Below, piece after piece: positions 28,548-37,930 of a stretch of 64,000 nucleotides of DNA. Origin of the DNA: Pseudomonadales bacterium (GTDB lineage: Bacteria; Pseudomonadota; Gammaproteobacteria; Pseudomonadales; Azotimanducaceae); NCBI GenBank assembly GCA_029251375.1, contig JAQXDL010000010.1:248001-312000 (forward strand), read 5' to 3'. Within the stretch, counting starts at the first letter, position 1, and each line of letters begins with the position of its first letter. The translations under genes and the position numbers were made by a program. Under the pieces are notes generated by a model. The model had not been told where the DNA came from. It searched no databases and saw only the letters and a program-made list of their open reading frames with translations.

Positions 28548-28575
28548 CTCGGTCGTATTTTAAATATTGTAATTT

Positions 28576-28618
28576 CAATGTCATGTCTTCCAAGTCATAT
28601 CTTCAATGTCATATCTTC
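28576..28618. repeat. About 14-bp tandem repeat in the PhyH operon leader
   Basis: Three imperfect copies: CAATGTCATGTCTTC, CAAGTCATATCTTC and AATGTCATATCTTC. They lie about 30 bp upstream of the first gene of the PhyH operon. Confidence 0.75.
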
Positions 28619-28786
28619 AGTGATGCATCTGCATGCAACTTCATTGCCTATCAGGACAATTATCCGAAACATTAAAGGTCTTATGCGAGCCTTATGCACC
28701 ATTGCATTTACGCTGGATAATGAACCAAGAACCGCTTAGTCTGTTCCATTGTTTACAACTTTTCTAGCAATTAAAGGGTGCCAATT

Positions 28787-29173
28787 TTGAACGCAAATGA
28801 TGAAGCCGGTAAACGCATACTCTGCCACTGTTTGGCGTCAGTCAGCATGGCTGATGGCGATCTGGACGCTCGAGAAATTGCGACAATGCTTGCCACCGTT
28901 GAGCAGGTTACCGGTTGCCAAGTCAGCGCAGATGAAATGGTGCTTGCGGCGTCTACCGTCACTGAAGAACCTGCAGAGTTCCAAGCAAACCTCACCGCAA
29001 CTGTGCCTGACATGGAAGATGCTTTCAAACTGATGATTTTAAAAACCTGCATTATGATCGGCAGAGCAGATACGTTCATGATTGATACCGAAAAAGATCA
29101 TATCTATGCGTTAGGTCACACCCTTGGATATAACGCTGAGCAGATCAATGAGCAGTTTGAAATTATCACCTGA
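28787..29173 (+). CDS. TerB-like small protein
   Basis: 128 residues. The pattern of paired helices with an acidic SMADGDLDAREIATM segment (a typical metal-binding DxDG region of TerB/DUF533-like proteins) followed by ILKTCIMIGRADTFMIDTEKDHI suggests the TerB fold. Its role, in tellurite or stress responses, is unclear. TTG 28787 is chosen because AAAGGG lies eight bases upstream; GTG 28778 overlaps that site. It is divergent from the PhyH operon and convergent with the acyl-CoA synthetase. Confidence 0.7.
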   Translation: MNANDEAGKRILCHCLASVSMADGDLDAREIATMLATVEQVTGCQVSADEMVLAASTVTEEPAEFQANLTATVPDMEDAFKLMILKTCIMIGRADTFMIDTEKDHIYALGHTLGYNAEQINEQFEIIT

Positions 29174-29234
29174 TAAAGGTTGCCGATTACTCACCAGATA
29201 GACATTGCAAACTGTACATTAACCTAACGCAATC

Positions 29235-30887
29235 CTAACCTAACCCTAAACGGTCAAGCGCCGTTGCCTTCGCCCACTTGTAATCTGCCTTGCCATTCGG
29301 CGCGCGTTGCACTGTATCCACCAGCAGAACATTTTTCGGGGTTTTATAACCCGCCAGATGCGATCGACAATGGTTTTGAACATCCACCTCAAAACCGCTT
29401 TGCGCTTCACTGTCGATAGCTGTTGCCTGAGCTTTTCGAGAAACGACCGCAACAACCCGTTCGCCAAACTTCTCATCAGGCACACCAACAACTAAACAGT
29501 CCTCTACGTCATCATGGCCCTTGGTAATCTCTTCCACTTCTTCAGGAAAAACTTTTTCGCCAGCGGTGTTGATACACATTGAGCCACGGCCCAACAGCGT
29601 CAAACTACCGTCAGACTCGACTGTCGCAAAGTCGCCCGGGAAAACATACCGGACGCCATCAATTACCCTGACGGTCTTAGCGGTTTTCTCGGGATCCTTG
29701 TAATAGCCCATCATGGCGCTTTCCGTCGCGATCATGCCCATTTCACCGCTACCTGGCGTCACTTCTTTATCGTCCTCGGTAAAGACTTTCACATCCTCGT
29801 TAAGTTCAAACTTCGCAGTCAAGGCGGCTGACTCCCGCGTAGAAACAGACGTACCCATGCCACCTTCGGTTGAACCCATCGCATCGATCAAGGTCATATC
29901 AGCGTGCTTCAGCAAACCTTGTTTAATTTCCTGCGACCACATAACACCGGAGGAAATCATCGTTTTCACACTTGAAACATCATAGGGCGAGCCTTTATCG
30001 GCAGCATTATCTAACGCGGCTAGCAGGGGGCGCGCAAAAGCATCACCGACAATCGTCAACAAACTTGCCTGATGTTGTTGCGCCTGCGACCATATTAAAT
30101 CAGCATCAAGGCCGAGATGATTAACTGTCAACGCTGCACCGCCCGCCAATTGCGTAATCATTGCGCCAACCCACATACCGGTACCATGCATTAAAGGACA
30201 ACAAACCAAGCCAATCGGCAGCCCATTCGCCGCCTTCAATTGTCGGGCTTGCTCCGCCAGATCGGTGACACTTTCGCCAACCGGGGGCGCGCCGATCAGC
30301 GCGGTGTAGGCTGACAAACCGCTACAGTGGCCACCATTTGAGTACATGACACCTTTCGGCATGCCTGTCGTGCCACCTGTGTACAGCATGTAAAGGTCAT
30401 CTTCCGAGCGCGCTATTCGCGGCATAGGATCCGCAGCGCTGATGGCATCCTCGTAGTTTAGCCCGCCATCAATATGTCGCCGAGAGCCATTGATGCCTAC
30501 CTGAATAAAACAACGTACACCTGTTAGCTTACTTTTGATCGCCTCAATTCTGTCAGCATAGTCACTTTGAAATATGACGGCCTGCGCATCAGCATTATTG
30601 AGTAAATAAACAAGCTCTTCCTCTCTGTAGCGATAGTTAACATTAATCGGACAGCCGCGAAGCTTCATCACACCATGATGCGCCTCTAGATACTCATTAC
30701 TGTTGTGCAGATAGATACCGACCTTACTGTCAGGACCCAGCCCGTGTGCAACTAAAATGGCTGCAATCTTCGCCGCTCGGTCATCGTACTGAGTCCACGT
30801 GCGGGTCACGCCATCACAGATTAATGCGGGACTGTCGCCAATTTCATCGGCGATAATTTCAAAAGCTGTCGCGAAGTGCCAATCCAT
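29235..30887 (-). CDS. AMP-forming acyl-CoA synthetase (FadD-like)
   Basis: 550 residues. The P-loop-like motif is YTGGTTGMPKGVMY (about 168-181), the adenylation motif is DAMGSTEGG, and the C-terminal lid includes GRGSMCINTAGEKVFPEEVE and the catalytic Lys region GYKTPKNVL. It activates a carboxylic acid with ATP and CoA. The nearby PhyH-MaoC-FMO operon on the same strand suggests it feeds that pathway (inference). ATG 30887 overlaps no other gene. The product is cytosolic or membrane-peripheral. Confidence 0.92.
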   Translation of the reverse strand: MDWHFATAFEIIADEIGDSPALICDGVTRTWTQYDDRAAKIAAILVAHGLGPDSKVGIYLHNSNEYLEAHHGVMKLRGCPINVNYRYREEELVYLLNNADAQAVIFQSDYADRIEAIKSKLTGVRCFIQVGINGSRRHIDGGLNYEDAISAADPMPRIARSEDDLYMLYTGGTTGMPKGVMYSNGGHCSGLSAYTALIGAPPVGESVTDLAEQARQLKAANGLPIGLVCCPLMHGTGMWVGAMITQLAGGAALTVNHLGLDADLIWSQAQQHQASLLTIVGDAFARPLLAALDNAADKGSPYDVSSVKTMISSGVMWSQEIKQGLLKHADMTLIDAMGSTEGGMGTSVSTRESAALTAKFELNEDVKVFTEDDKEVTPGSGEMGMIATESAMMGYYKDPEKTAKTVRVIDGVRYVFPGDFATVESDGSLTLLGRGSMCINTAGEKVFPEEVEEITKGHDDVEDCLVVGVPDEKFGERVVAVVSRKAQATAIDSEAQSGFEVDVQNHCRSHLAGYKTPKNVLLVDTVQRAPNGKADYKWAKATALDRLGLG

Positions 30888-31056
30888 TTTATGCTCTCTT
30901 TTTGTTGTTGTTCTTGTTTGTTTTTATCAGAACACTAATTGCTATCGCTTTTATATCACATGCATAGCAGTGGTTGCATGCCTGCCTACCAAGGTGACAA
31001 TTCATGTAAAAGCGAGCAATAATAGTCAGTACAAAACTTCACCGAGTAACAGGTTT

Positions 31057-32649
31057 ATGTCAACTAACTACAGGGCACTGACCGGCTTCATCGGTCTGAT
31101 ACTAAGCGCAGTCTGTCTAACCAGCAATGCGCAAACCTGCGCATCAACACCAGGCACTGAACATTTCTATGCCACCAGTTGGGGCATCGATGAAAGAAAT
31201 ACTCGCTTCCAACCCGAATCTGATATCAATGCAAATAACGTTACTTCACTTGAAGTGCAGTGGGTTTTCGGCCTTGATGAGAACGAAGCGCCTCATTCTT
31301 ACCCATTGGTCACTGAAGACAGCATCTTTATTGGTACCACCGACGGCAACCTGTACGCGCTCGATAAGCTAAGTGGCTGTATTCGCTGGGTCTACGCGAT
31401 CGACTCACCTATTAGGACCGGCGTTGTACCCGGCCAAGTTAACGTCGATAACACAGATCGCACTGCACTTTTCTTCGGCACCTTTAGTGGCGAGGTGTTT
31501 GCTGTTGATGCGCAAACCGGCAAGCAAATTTGGCGAAAGAACGTTCAGGATCATGCTTACGCAATGATCACTGGCACCCCGAGCTTCTTTGATGGAAAAC
31601 TTATTGTACCCGTGTCCTCCGGCGAGCTTGTTCTTGCGGTCAACCCGTTTTTTGCCTGCTGCCAATTTCAAGGCTCTATTTTGTCCCTCAATGCCGATAC
31701 CGGCGATATTAACTGGCGTACAAAAACCATACCTGACCTGCCAAAAGTGACCGGCAGTAACTTTATCTTTGTCGAAAAATGGGGCCCTTCAGGCGCACCT
31801 ATATGGTCTTCACCAACCATCGATATCGAGCGGAACCAGATTGTATTTGGTACCGGGGAGAACTACACAGCCCCTGCGTCCAACACCAGTGACTCAATTA
31901 TTGCCATAGATCTGGATGACGGCAGCATTCGATGGGTGCAGCAATACACATCGAAGGATGCATTTAACATGTCATGCACCATCTCAATGGATCATCCTAA
32001 CTGCCCCAAAAATGCCGGACCGGACCTGGATTTTGGCGCGTCCCCCATTATTACGAAAACTCGCTTGGGTCAACCGATCATCGTGGCGGGTCAGAAATCC
32101 GGCGGTGTCTATGGCATTAATCCCAGCAATGGCGAACGTCTTTGGGAACAACAGTTTGGTCGAGGCGGTTATCTTGGTGGTGTTCACTGGGGTATCGCGG
32201 TTAACGAACTATTAGGTCTTGTTTTTGCGCCGATCAGCGATGTGCCCACCGGACCTTTTACCGGCAACCCGGAACCCGGCTTAAACGCGCTCGACATCGA
32301 TACCGGCGAAGTTAAGTGGTCAGCGCCCTATGTTGCCGATTGCGCAGATCGCGAGGGCTGTCGCTCGGGTATGTCAGCGGCGATTACCGCAACTGACGAT
32401 CTAGTTTTTGCGACCGGGCTCGACGGAGGATTACATGCCTTTGCGGCTAGCTCGGGGGAAGTCCTGTGGAGTTACGATACTTGGCGTCCCTACGACAGCA
32501 TTAATGGCATTGAAACCAAAGGCGGCGCAATCGATGTGCACGGTCCAGTTGTCGCAGGCGACTTGTTGCTGATTCAAAGTGGCTACAATTCTTTCGGACA
32601 AATGGGCGGCAACGCCTTGATCGTTTTCAAGCTGGGAGGTCAAAAGTGA
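31057..32649 (+). CDS. Exported PQQ-type beta-propeller protein (polyvinyl-alcohol-dehydrogenase-like)
   Basis: 530 residues. A signal peptide of about 26 residues (LTSNAQ) precedes a run of beta-propeller blades with GxLYALDKxSG and GEVFAVDAQTGKQIW repeats. Vicinal cysteines Cys201-Cys202 (FFACCQFQ) sit where PQQ dehydrogenases have a disulfide over the cofactor. No CxxCH haem motif is present. It is most like PVA-dehydrogenase/BamB-type proteins, and catalytic use of PQQ is possible. ATG 31057 is fixed by the signal peptide. Its stop overlaps the RDD gene by 4 bp. Confidence 0.82.
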   Translation: MSTNYRALTGFIGLILSAVCLTSNAQTCASTPGTEHFYATSWGIDERNTRFQPESDINANNVTSLEVQWVFGLDENEAPHSYPLVTEDSIFIGTTDGNLYALDKLSGCIRWVYAIDSPIRTGVVPGQVNVDNTDRTALFFGTFSGEVFAVDAQTGKQIWRKNVQDHAYAMITGTPSFFDGKLIVPVSSGELVLAVNPFFACCQFQGSILSLNADTGDINWRTKTIPDLPKVTGSNFIFVEKWGPSGAPIWSSPTIDIERNQIVFGTGENYTAPASNTSDSIIAIDLDDGSIRWVQQYTSKDAFNMSCTISMDHPNCPKNAGPDLDFGASPIITKTRLGQPIIVAGQKSGGVYGINPSNGERLWEQQFGRGGYLGGVHWGIAVNELLGLVFAPISDVPTGPFTGNPEPGLNALDIDTGEVKWSAPYVADCADREGCRSGMSAAITATDDLVFATGLDGGLHAFAASSGEVLWSYDTWRPYDSINGIETKGGAIDVHGPVVAGDLLLIQSGYNSFGQMGGNALIVFKLGGQK

Positions 32650-33086
32650 GCCAGCAATCAACCCTCTCACAACGTTTCATTGCAACCTGCGTCGATTTTC
32701 TAATCCTACCGCCCCTCGGTCTACTGGTTATGTTGGTAACCGGTCTTATCGAAGATGCGGACGCCTATGTGATGCCATGGTTCTATTTGCGCATATGGGG
32801 CTTACTGATCTTAAGCTACCTATTATTACAGGGATTTCCGCTATTCACTCGAGGCCAGACAGTCGGCAAACTTCTTGTTGGCATCAAGATCGTCAGTCTT
32901 GACGGCACGCCCGCCTCAGCATTCAATCTTTTTACTCGCACCTTCGTGTTAATCAGTATAGCCCTTATACCCTTCCCATATAACTTCTTGGGACTACTAC
33001 TAATCATCGATCCTTTGTTCATCTTTGGCAAAGATCGACGTTGTCTTCACGATCACATCGGACAAACTAAAGTGGTCCAATTGTAG
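32646..33086 (+). CDS. RDD-family membrane protein
   Basis: 146 residues from GTG 32646, overlapping the previous gene by four bases (GTGA), so translational coupling is likely. Hydrophobic segments lie at about 15-33, 47-62 and 98-125. RDD hallmarks are the initial ...RFIATCVDFLIL with Arg and Asp, and GQTVGKLLVGIKIV in the loop. RDD proteins are implicated in ion or solute transport across the inner membrane. The pairing with an exported propeller is not one I recognise. Confidence 0.85.
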   Translation: MSQQSTLSQRFIATCVDFLILPPLGLLVMLVTGLIEDADAYVMPWFYLRIWGLLILSYLLLQGFPLFTRGQTVGKLLVGIKIVSLDGTPASAFNLFTRTFVLISIALIPFPYNFLGLLLIIDPLFIFGKDRRCLHDHIGQTKVVQL

Positions 33087-33094
33087 CTTCCTCA

Positions 33095-34258
33095 CTAGCC
33101 ACGAATGATCGTTTCTTTTTGGAACAATCTAGCGGTAATCATTACAAGACCCAAGCCGGCGACGAGGCCGGACACTGCCGAGTAGAAGTAGGCAATCAAC
33201 GGCACCGCTTTAGCACCAAGCACTTCTGAAAGTAAAATCTGTTGCCCCAGCAACGGCACAAGATACATCCAATCCTGGGATGCTATCGGCGAAAAGGTAA
33301 GATACAGAAAAGGCAACATGGGTAACATCGTTAGAATACCGATATAACTTTGCGCGTCCTTGAAAGACTTCGCGAAAATCCCCAGCAACATTTGCATACT
33401 ACTGGCAAGAAACCCTAATGGCAGCGTTGCAATAATCATCAACACAATCTGGTTGCCGGTCACATGGAAGTTTAAGCCTATTTCTTCCAACGGCACTTGG
33501 GACATCGCCAACACGCACAGCACCAAGGTTAACACCATGCCAAGGCAGGAAAACATCGATGCAGCAAGCCACTTACCAATAACGATATCGTACCGCTCTA
33601 TAGGATTAATCAACAAAGGCTCAATCGTCTTTCTCTCACGTTCTCCAGCTGTACTATCAACCGCAATACCCATGCCTGATACGAACGCAGCTAAAATAAT
33701 GTAAAGGGGAATGAAGTTCAGCGCAGCGGCGGCTCTTTGCTGTTTGCTGGCAACATCAACATCTTCGACAACGACAATGCTCATCACCTCCGGCGCGACA
33801 CCCCGCGCAATCAGGCGAAGCGAAGCCAAGTTATTGTTGTAACGCCGAATCAAACCTTCGAAATGACTCACCGCAGGACGAGCGTCGGTTCTTGAACCAT
33901 CACTTACCAGTTCAACAGCCACAGGCTTGGCCTTCGCCATTCTTTGCGCGTAGTCCTGCGGGATGATCACGACCAGATCCTTTTTCTTATTTCTAACCGC
34001 CGCTTGGGGATCCCCCTTAAAAGCTTCGATACTGACATTCTGTTCTTTTAGCCAAGCGATCAAGTGTGGCGCATGTTCAATTCCAACGATCGGAATAATC
34101 GTCTGTTCGGCTTGCGAACGCAGATTGACCATTGCTGTCATCATGGCGTAGACCAAGATCGGCGCCATAAAAGGAAATATAAAGGCCGACATGAGCGCAC
34201 GTCGGTCACGCCGGCCATCGAGTAACTCTTTACCAAGTACAACACGAATCGGGTGCAT
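33095..34258 (-). CDS. ABC transporter permease (NatB-like, ABC-2 type)
   Basis: 387 residues. One N-terminal transmembrane helix (about 22-44) is followed by a large extracytoplasmic domain to about 175, then five helices (FIPLYIILAAFVSGMGIA, ASMFSCLGMVLTLVLCVLAM and others). STAGERERKTIEPLLINP is the typical coupling region of ABC-2 permeases. It would export a small molecule or lipid. Its ATG (34258) overlaps the stop of the ATPase gene in a TGATG junction. Convergent with the RDD gene. Confidence 0.9.
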   Translation of the reverse strand: MHPIRVVLGKELLDGRRDRRALMSAFIFPFMAPILVYAMMTAMVNLRSQAEQTIIPIVGIEHAPHLIAWLKEQNVSIEAFKGDPQAAVRNKKKDLVVIIPQDYAQRMAKAKPVAVELVSDGSRTDARPAVSHFEGLIRRYNNNLASLRLIARGVAPEVMSIVVVEDVDVASKQQRAAAALNFIPLYIILAAFVSGMGIAVDSTAGERERKTIEPLLINPIERYDIVIGKWLAASMFSCLGMVLTLVLCVLAMSQVPLEEIGLNFHVTGNQIVLMIIATLPLGFLASSMQMLLGIFAKSFKDAQSYIGILTMLPMLPFLYLTFSPIASQDWMYLVPLLGQQILLSEVLGAKAVPLIAYFYSAVSGLVAGLGLVMITARLFQKETIIRG

Positions 34259-34977
34259 CAGACCGCCTCCACTAATTTAATGAAGGCTTCTTCTAGGTTA
34301 TCTTCCGATGCTTGGCTTCGAATTTCGTCAGTTGTTCCCTGAGCAACTACCCTGCCATCGGAAATGATGACAATCTGATCACAAAGCCTCGCAACTTCAT
34401 GCATCACGTGACTAGAAAACAATACGGCAATGTCACGACGTTTAAGCTCAACGATAAGATCTCTAACCGCCCTCGCCGTCATAACATCCAAACCGTTGGT
34501 CGGCTCATCGAGCATGACATTGGGGGGATCGTGAATCAGCGCGCGTGCCAAACATACTTTGGTCTTTTCGCCTTGCGAAAAACCGTCAACACGTCGATCG
34601 GCAATCGACTCCATGTCCAACAATCTAATGAGTTCGTTCGCTTTAGCTTCGAGTACATTCTCATCAATGCCATGTAACCGACCAAAATAGTTAATGTGGT
34701 CCCGCGCTGTTAAGCGTACATACAAACCCTGATTATCCGGTAACACACCTATTTTACTTTGCGCAGATCGCGGCTCGGCAATCACGTCGATGCCATCAAT
34801 GATGGCACTGCCGGCATCTGGCTTTACCAGACCATAAAGCACTCGCAGGCTGGTAGATTTGCCGGCACCGTTTGGGCCAAGCAAACCGGTAATTTGACCG
34901 TTTTCTGCACGAAACGTGACATCAGACAACGCCTGTACATCACCAAAACTCTTCGCTAAACCGTTAACCTCAATCAC
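34258..34977 (-). CDS. ABC transporter ATP-binding protein (NatA-like)
   Basis: 239 residues, complete ATPase. Walker A is GLLGPNGAGKST (about 32-43), the Q-loop is in ...GVLPDNQ, the signature is FSQGEKTKVCLA in place of LSGGQ (about 134-145), Walker B is VMLDEP and the H-loop is SSHVMHE. It partners the permease downstream. The start overlaps the 3' end of the S33 hydrolase gene by four bases, making a tightly coupled three-gene operon. Confidence 0.95.
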   Translation of the reverse strand: MIEVNGLAKSFGDVQALSDVTFRAENGQITGLLGPNGAGKSTSLRVLYGLVKPDAGSAIIDGIDVIAEPRSAQSKIGVLPDNQGLYVRLTARDHINYFGRLHGIDENVLEAKANELIRLLDMESIADRRVDGFSQGEKTKVCLARALIHDPPNVMLDEPTNGLDVMTARAVRDLIVELKRRDIAVLFSSHVMHEVARLCDQIVIISDGRVVAQGTTDEIRSQASEDNLEEAFIKLVEAV

Positions 34978-36524
34978 AATTCGTCCTCCGTTGCCGCTGC
35001 ATCATCCGGACTTAGGGCACCTGCAAAAGTTGTAAAAAATGGCGGCCGATCAAGGTTCATAACGCAACTGGTATCGATCTTCGATGGTTCGATAGTTTCA
35101 ATGAAGTCCCGCATGATTTCAGGCACACAACCCCGCAGCGACGCAGCGTGTCCGACCCCGGGCACAACAACATGTTCCGAATTAGACAACGTTGCTGCAG
35201 CCTGCCAGCCATATTTTGGTGGCGTAATAGGATCAAACTTACCCGACAGTAACAGTACCGGTTTATCTGACGATACAGGTTCAAAGTAGTCCAACGGAAT
35301 GCTCCTTGTAGGCCAAAATTCACAGACAGGCTTAAGCGAACGGAACATTGGATTATCAAAATGCTTCGCTTGCCCCGGTGCACTGACCAAGCTCAAGTCT
35401 TCTGAACAGAGCACTGATGCCATCATGCCAATACTCATGCCAGAACCTTCATTGTCGTCACCGCCTGAGAAAACAAAATTGGAGGTCACCAACGGTTGGT
35501 AATTGCCTAAGTAAGCTTCTTCAATCGCCAGAGGCACCAAACTTGAAAGGTCACGATCGTACAAAATACCCCTCAGCATTTGCGTTACATGGTTTTGCGT
35601 GACCTTTCCCGAGATAAACTCGCCTGTCCGTGGGTGAACAATGGTGACATCTTCCGATTGCGCTTTAAGGCGACCAAGCAGCTCGTTAAAGTGTTGCTCA
35701 AGCGTTGGAAAAGCCTCCGCACAGTGCGCCTGCGATTGACAGTCGGCCAGCAGCATCTGAAACGATGCTTGTGCATCAACTGCAACCATCTCGCCTACTT
35801 TCATAGACATAGGTACGACGCTGTCGAGAATGACACTTCGCACTGACGACTCATGGCGACGAAGATACACAAGTGCCGCACGGGTGCCATAAGATATGCC
35901 GTATAGATTAATGTCACGGTAACCAAGCGTTGTCCGAACTTCATTGAGATCATCCATGGCGATCGGCGTTGTATACAGAGCCGGGTTCGCCTCGTATTGA
36001 CTCAAACAAGTTTGTAGCAAAGCTTGTTGCGTTAAAAGGATCTCTTCGTAGCTCAGCTCATCCAGCACCGGCGCAGCTTCATCAGGCTCGCAGGCAAGTG
36101 AATTCGACAAGCCAGTACCTCGCTGATCAACCAGCACAACATCTCTTTCACGCCTTAGTTTAGATAGCCTAGAGAAAAGTAAGGGGCCCACCTCAACCGC
36201 CGCCTGGCCTGGTCCACCGGCAAGAAAAAAAATAGGGTCAGGTTTTACTACCGAGGAAGCGGCCGGTATCAACATAATATTAAGGTCAATTTTTCGACCG
36301 GTATTGGATGCCCGATCCTCATAAACCGAGATAGTGCCGCACAGGCTTTCCAACACAATACTGGTTGCCTGTGCCTGCTCAGGTCGGCCACAAGGTGCAA
36401 GCAAATCATAATTTGGTTTTACCAAGGTACTTTGATCAACCCCCAACTCGCAGCTACTGAGCAGCAAAACAAGGCTGCCCAGTATCGCAAAACTTTCGAA
36501 AGGTCTTAGGTCGGCATAGTGCAT
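34974..36524 (-). CDS. Lipoprotein S33/TAP-like alpha/beta hydrolase
   Basis: 516 residues. A lipoprotein signal ends LLSS-Cys25, so the mature protein is anchored in the envelope. The prolyl-aminopeptidase-type HGGPG motif appears as AGGPG (103-106), then DQRGTG (133-138), nucleophile Ser211 in GISYG, acid in SGKFDPITP and His in PGVGHAAS. The C-terminal TAP-like domain is present. It would cleave a peptide or ester. GAGGAAG precedes ATG 36524. Overlap with the ABC ATPase gene links hydrolysis to an export or import step. Confidence 0.88.
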   Translation of the reverse strand: MHYADLRPFESFAILGSLVLLLSSCELGVDQSTLVKPNYDLLAPCGRPEQAQATSIVLESLCGTISVYEDRASNTGRKIDLNIMLIPAASSVVKPDPIFFLAGGPGQAAVEVGPLLFSRLSKLRRERDVVLVDQRGTGLSNSLACEPDEAAPVLDELSYEEILLTQQALLQTCLSQYEANPALYTTPIAMDDLNEVRTTLGYRDINLYGISYGTRAALVYLRRHESSVRSVILDSVVPMSMKVGEMVAVDAQASFQMLLADCQSQAHCAEAFPTLEQHFNELLGRLKAQSEDVTIVHPRTGEFISGKVTQNHVTQMLRGILYDRDLSSLVPLAIEEAYLGNYQPLVTSNFVFSGGDDNEGSGMSIGMMASVLCSEDLSLVSAPGQAKHFDNPMFRSLKPVCEFWPTRSIPLDYFEPVSSDKPVLLLSGKFDPITPPKYGWQAAATLSNSEHVVVPGVGHAASLRGCVPEIMRDFIETIEPSKIDTSCVMNLDRPPFFTTFAGALSPDDAAATEDEL

Positions 36525-36628
36525 GTCGTTACTTCCTCGTTGAAACTAGGCGACGCGTCAGTCGATTCTGGATAGATGCGGCGTCGACACTTAATACTGA
36601 AGGGCACATAGAAAAAAGAGCGTATTAG

Positions 36629-37834
36629 TTACCGACTGATCACACCGGTCGACCGCAACTGTTGAATTGTTGACTCATCCATATCGAGCAGCTCGCTCAG
36701 CACCAAATCATTTTGCTCTCCTAATTGCGCCGGTAGCTTTGGTTCGATACGTGATCCGGTCGCAACGTTAATGGCGGAGTTCATCAAGGTCACATTGCCA
36801 AGTACCGGATGCTCGATATCGCGCAATGTACCTCTTTCATGCATATGCTCGTCTGCCAATACCTCCTTCACATCGCGAACCATCGCTGTGGGCACACCTT
36901 CACCCTGCAAAGCATCCAAAATTTCTTGACGCGTGTGAGCTTGCGTAAACTCGGAGACGATTGCATCAACCTCGGCGATACGTTCTGATCGCTGCGACAT
37001 CTTAGCTAAACTCGCATCCTCAAGAAGTTCGGCGCGACCGATCGCCCTCAGTAAGCCACGCCAGTGCCCATCGCGTATACAAATAATCGACACGTGACCA
37101 TCAGCCGCTTCATAAACATTGTAGGGCGACATCGTCAGAGCAGAATGTTGATTATCAGTTCTTGCCGGAACCTGTTGATCGAAATAGTAATAGGCGCCCA
37201 GCACAGAAGCTAGATTTGGCAATACTGTGTCTTGCATGGCCATATCAATAATCGCGCCTTTGCCGGTTTTTGTTCGCTCAAACAAAGCTGTCACAATTGC
37301 GCCGTAGAGATGGACGCCGCCGAAAAAGTCGCACAGAGGCACCCCCGCTTTGAGCGGCGGCGTCCCCTCATAGCCCGTCGTGCTCATAACACCCGACATG
37401 GCCTGAACCGTCAGGTCCATAGCTTGAAAATCCCGATGTGGTCCACTTCGACCATATCCGGAGCCAGCCGCATAAATCAAAGCCGGATTCAATTCGAGCA
37501 AGTTCGTCGCCGATAGACCTAATTTCTCCATTGTATCGGGGGAAAAATTCTCTAGCACAACGTCAGCTTTTTTGACGAGCTGCCGAAAAATATCCTTGCC
37601 TTGTTCAGACTTAAGATCAACCGACAGGGATTCCTTGTTTTGATTTAGTAACATAAAAGGATAGGCGGCAGCGCTAGTTTCACCTCGCCCTCGCAACGTC
37701 TCGCCCATTAAGGATTCAACCTTGATGACTCGCGCACCCGCCATGGCCATTAGAAACGTCGCGTATGGACCGTTATATATTTGGCCAAGATCAAGCACCG
37801 TAATGCCTGCCAAGCTGCCCTTATCATATGTCAT
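36629..37834 (-). CDS. CaiB/BaiF family CoA-transferase
   Basis: 401 residues, full length. Family features are VLDLGQIYNGPYATFLMA at the N-terminus, KVESLMGETLR, the nucleotide-contact region KADVVLENFSPDTMEKLG and the catalytic Asp in PLCDFFGGVHLYGA. Class III CoA-transferases move CoA between carboxylic acids such as succinate, formate or a steroid or carnitine acid. A clear AAGGAG site precedes ATG 37834. It lies between an SDR gene and the hydrolase-ABC operon on the same strand, and is probably expressed with the SDR. Confidence 0.92.
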   Translation of the reverse strand: MTYDKGSLAGITVLDLGQIYNGPYATFLMAMAGARVIKVESLMGETLRGRGETSAAAYPFMLLNQNKESLSVDLKSEQGKDIFRQLVKKADVVLENFSPDTMEKLGLSATNLLELNPALIYAAGSGYGRSGPHRDFQAMDLTVQAMSGVMSTTGYEGTPPLKAGVPLCDFFGGVHLYGAIVTALFERTKTGKGAIIDMAMQDTVLPNLASVLGAYYYFDQQVPARTDNQHSALTMSPYNVYEAADGHVSIICIRDGHWRGLLRAIGRAELLEDASLAKMSQRSERIAEVDAIVSEFTQAHTRQEILDALQGEGVPTAMVRDVKEVLADEHMHERGTLRDIEHPVLGNVTLMNSAINVATGSRIEPKLPAQLGEQNDLVLSELLDMDESTIQQLRSTGVISR

Positions 37835-37930
37835 GCATGCTCCTTAAATTGTCACTACAAGCGTGGTTTGAATTAGCGCAGCGAACCGACTGCGCCTATG
37901 ACCCAAACATTATTTAAACTCGATACCACT

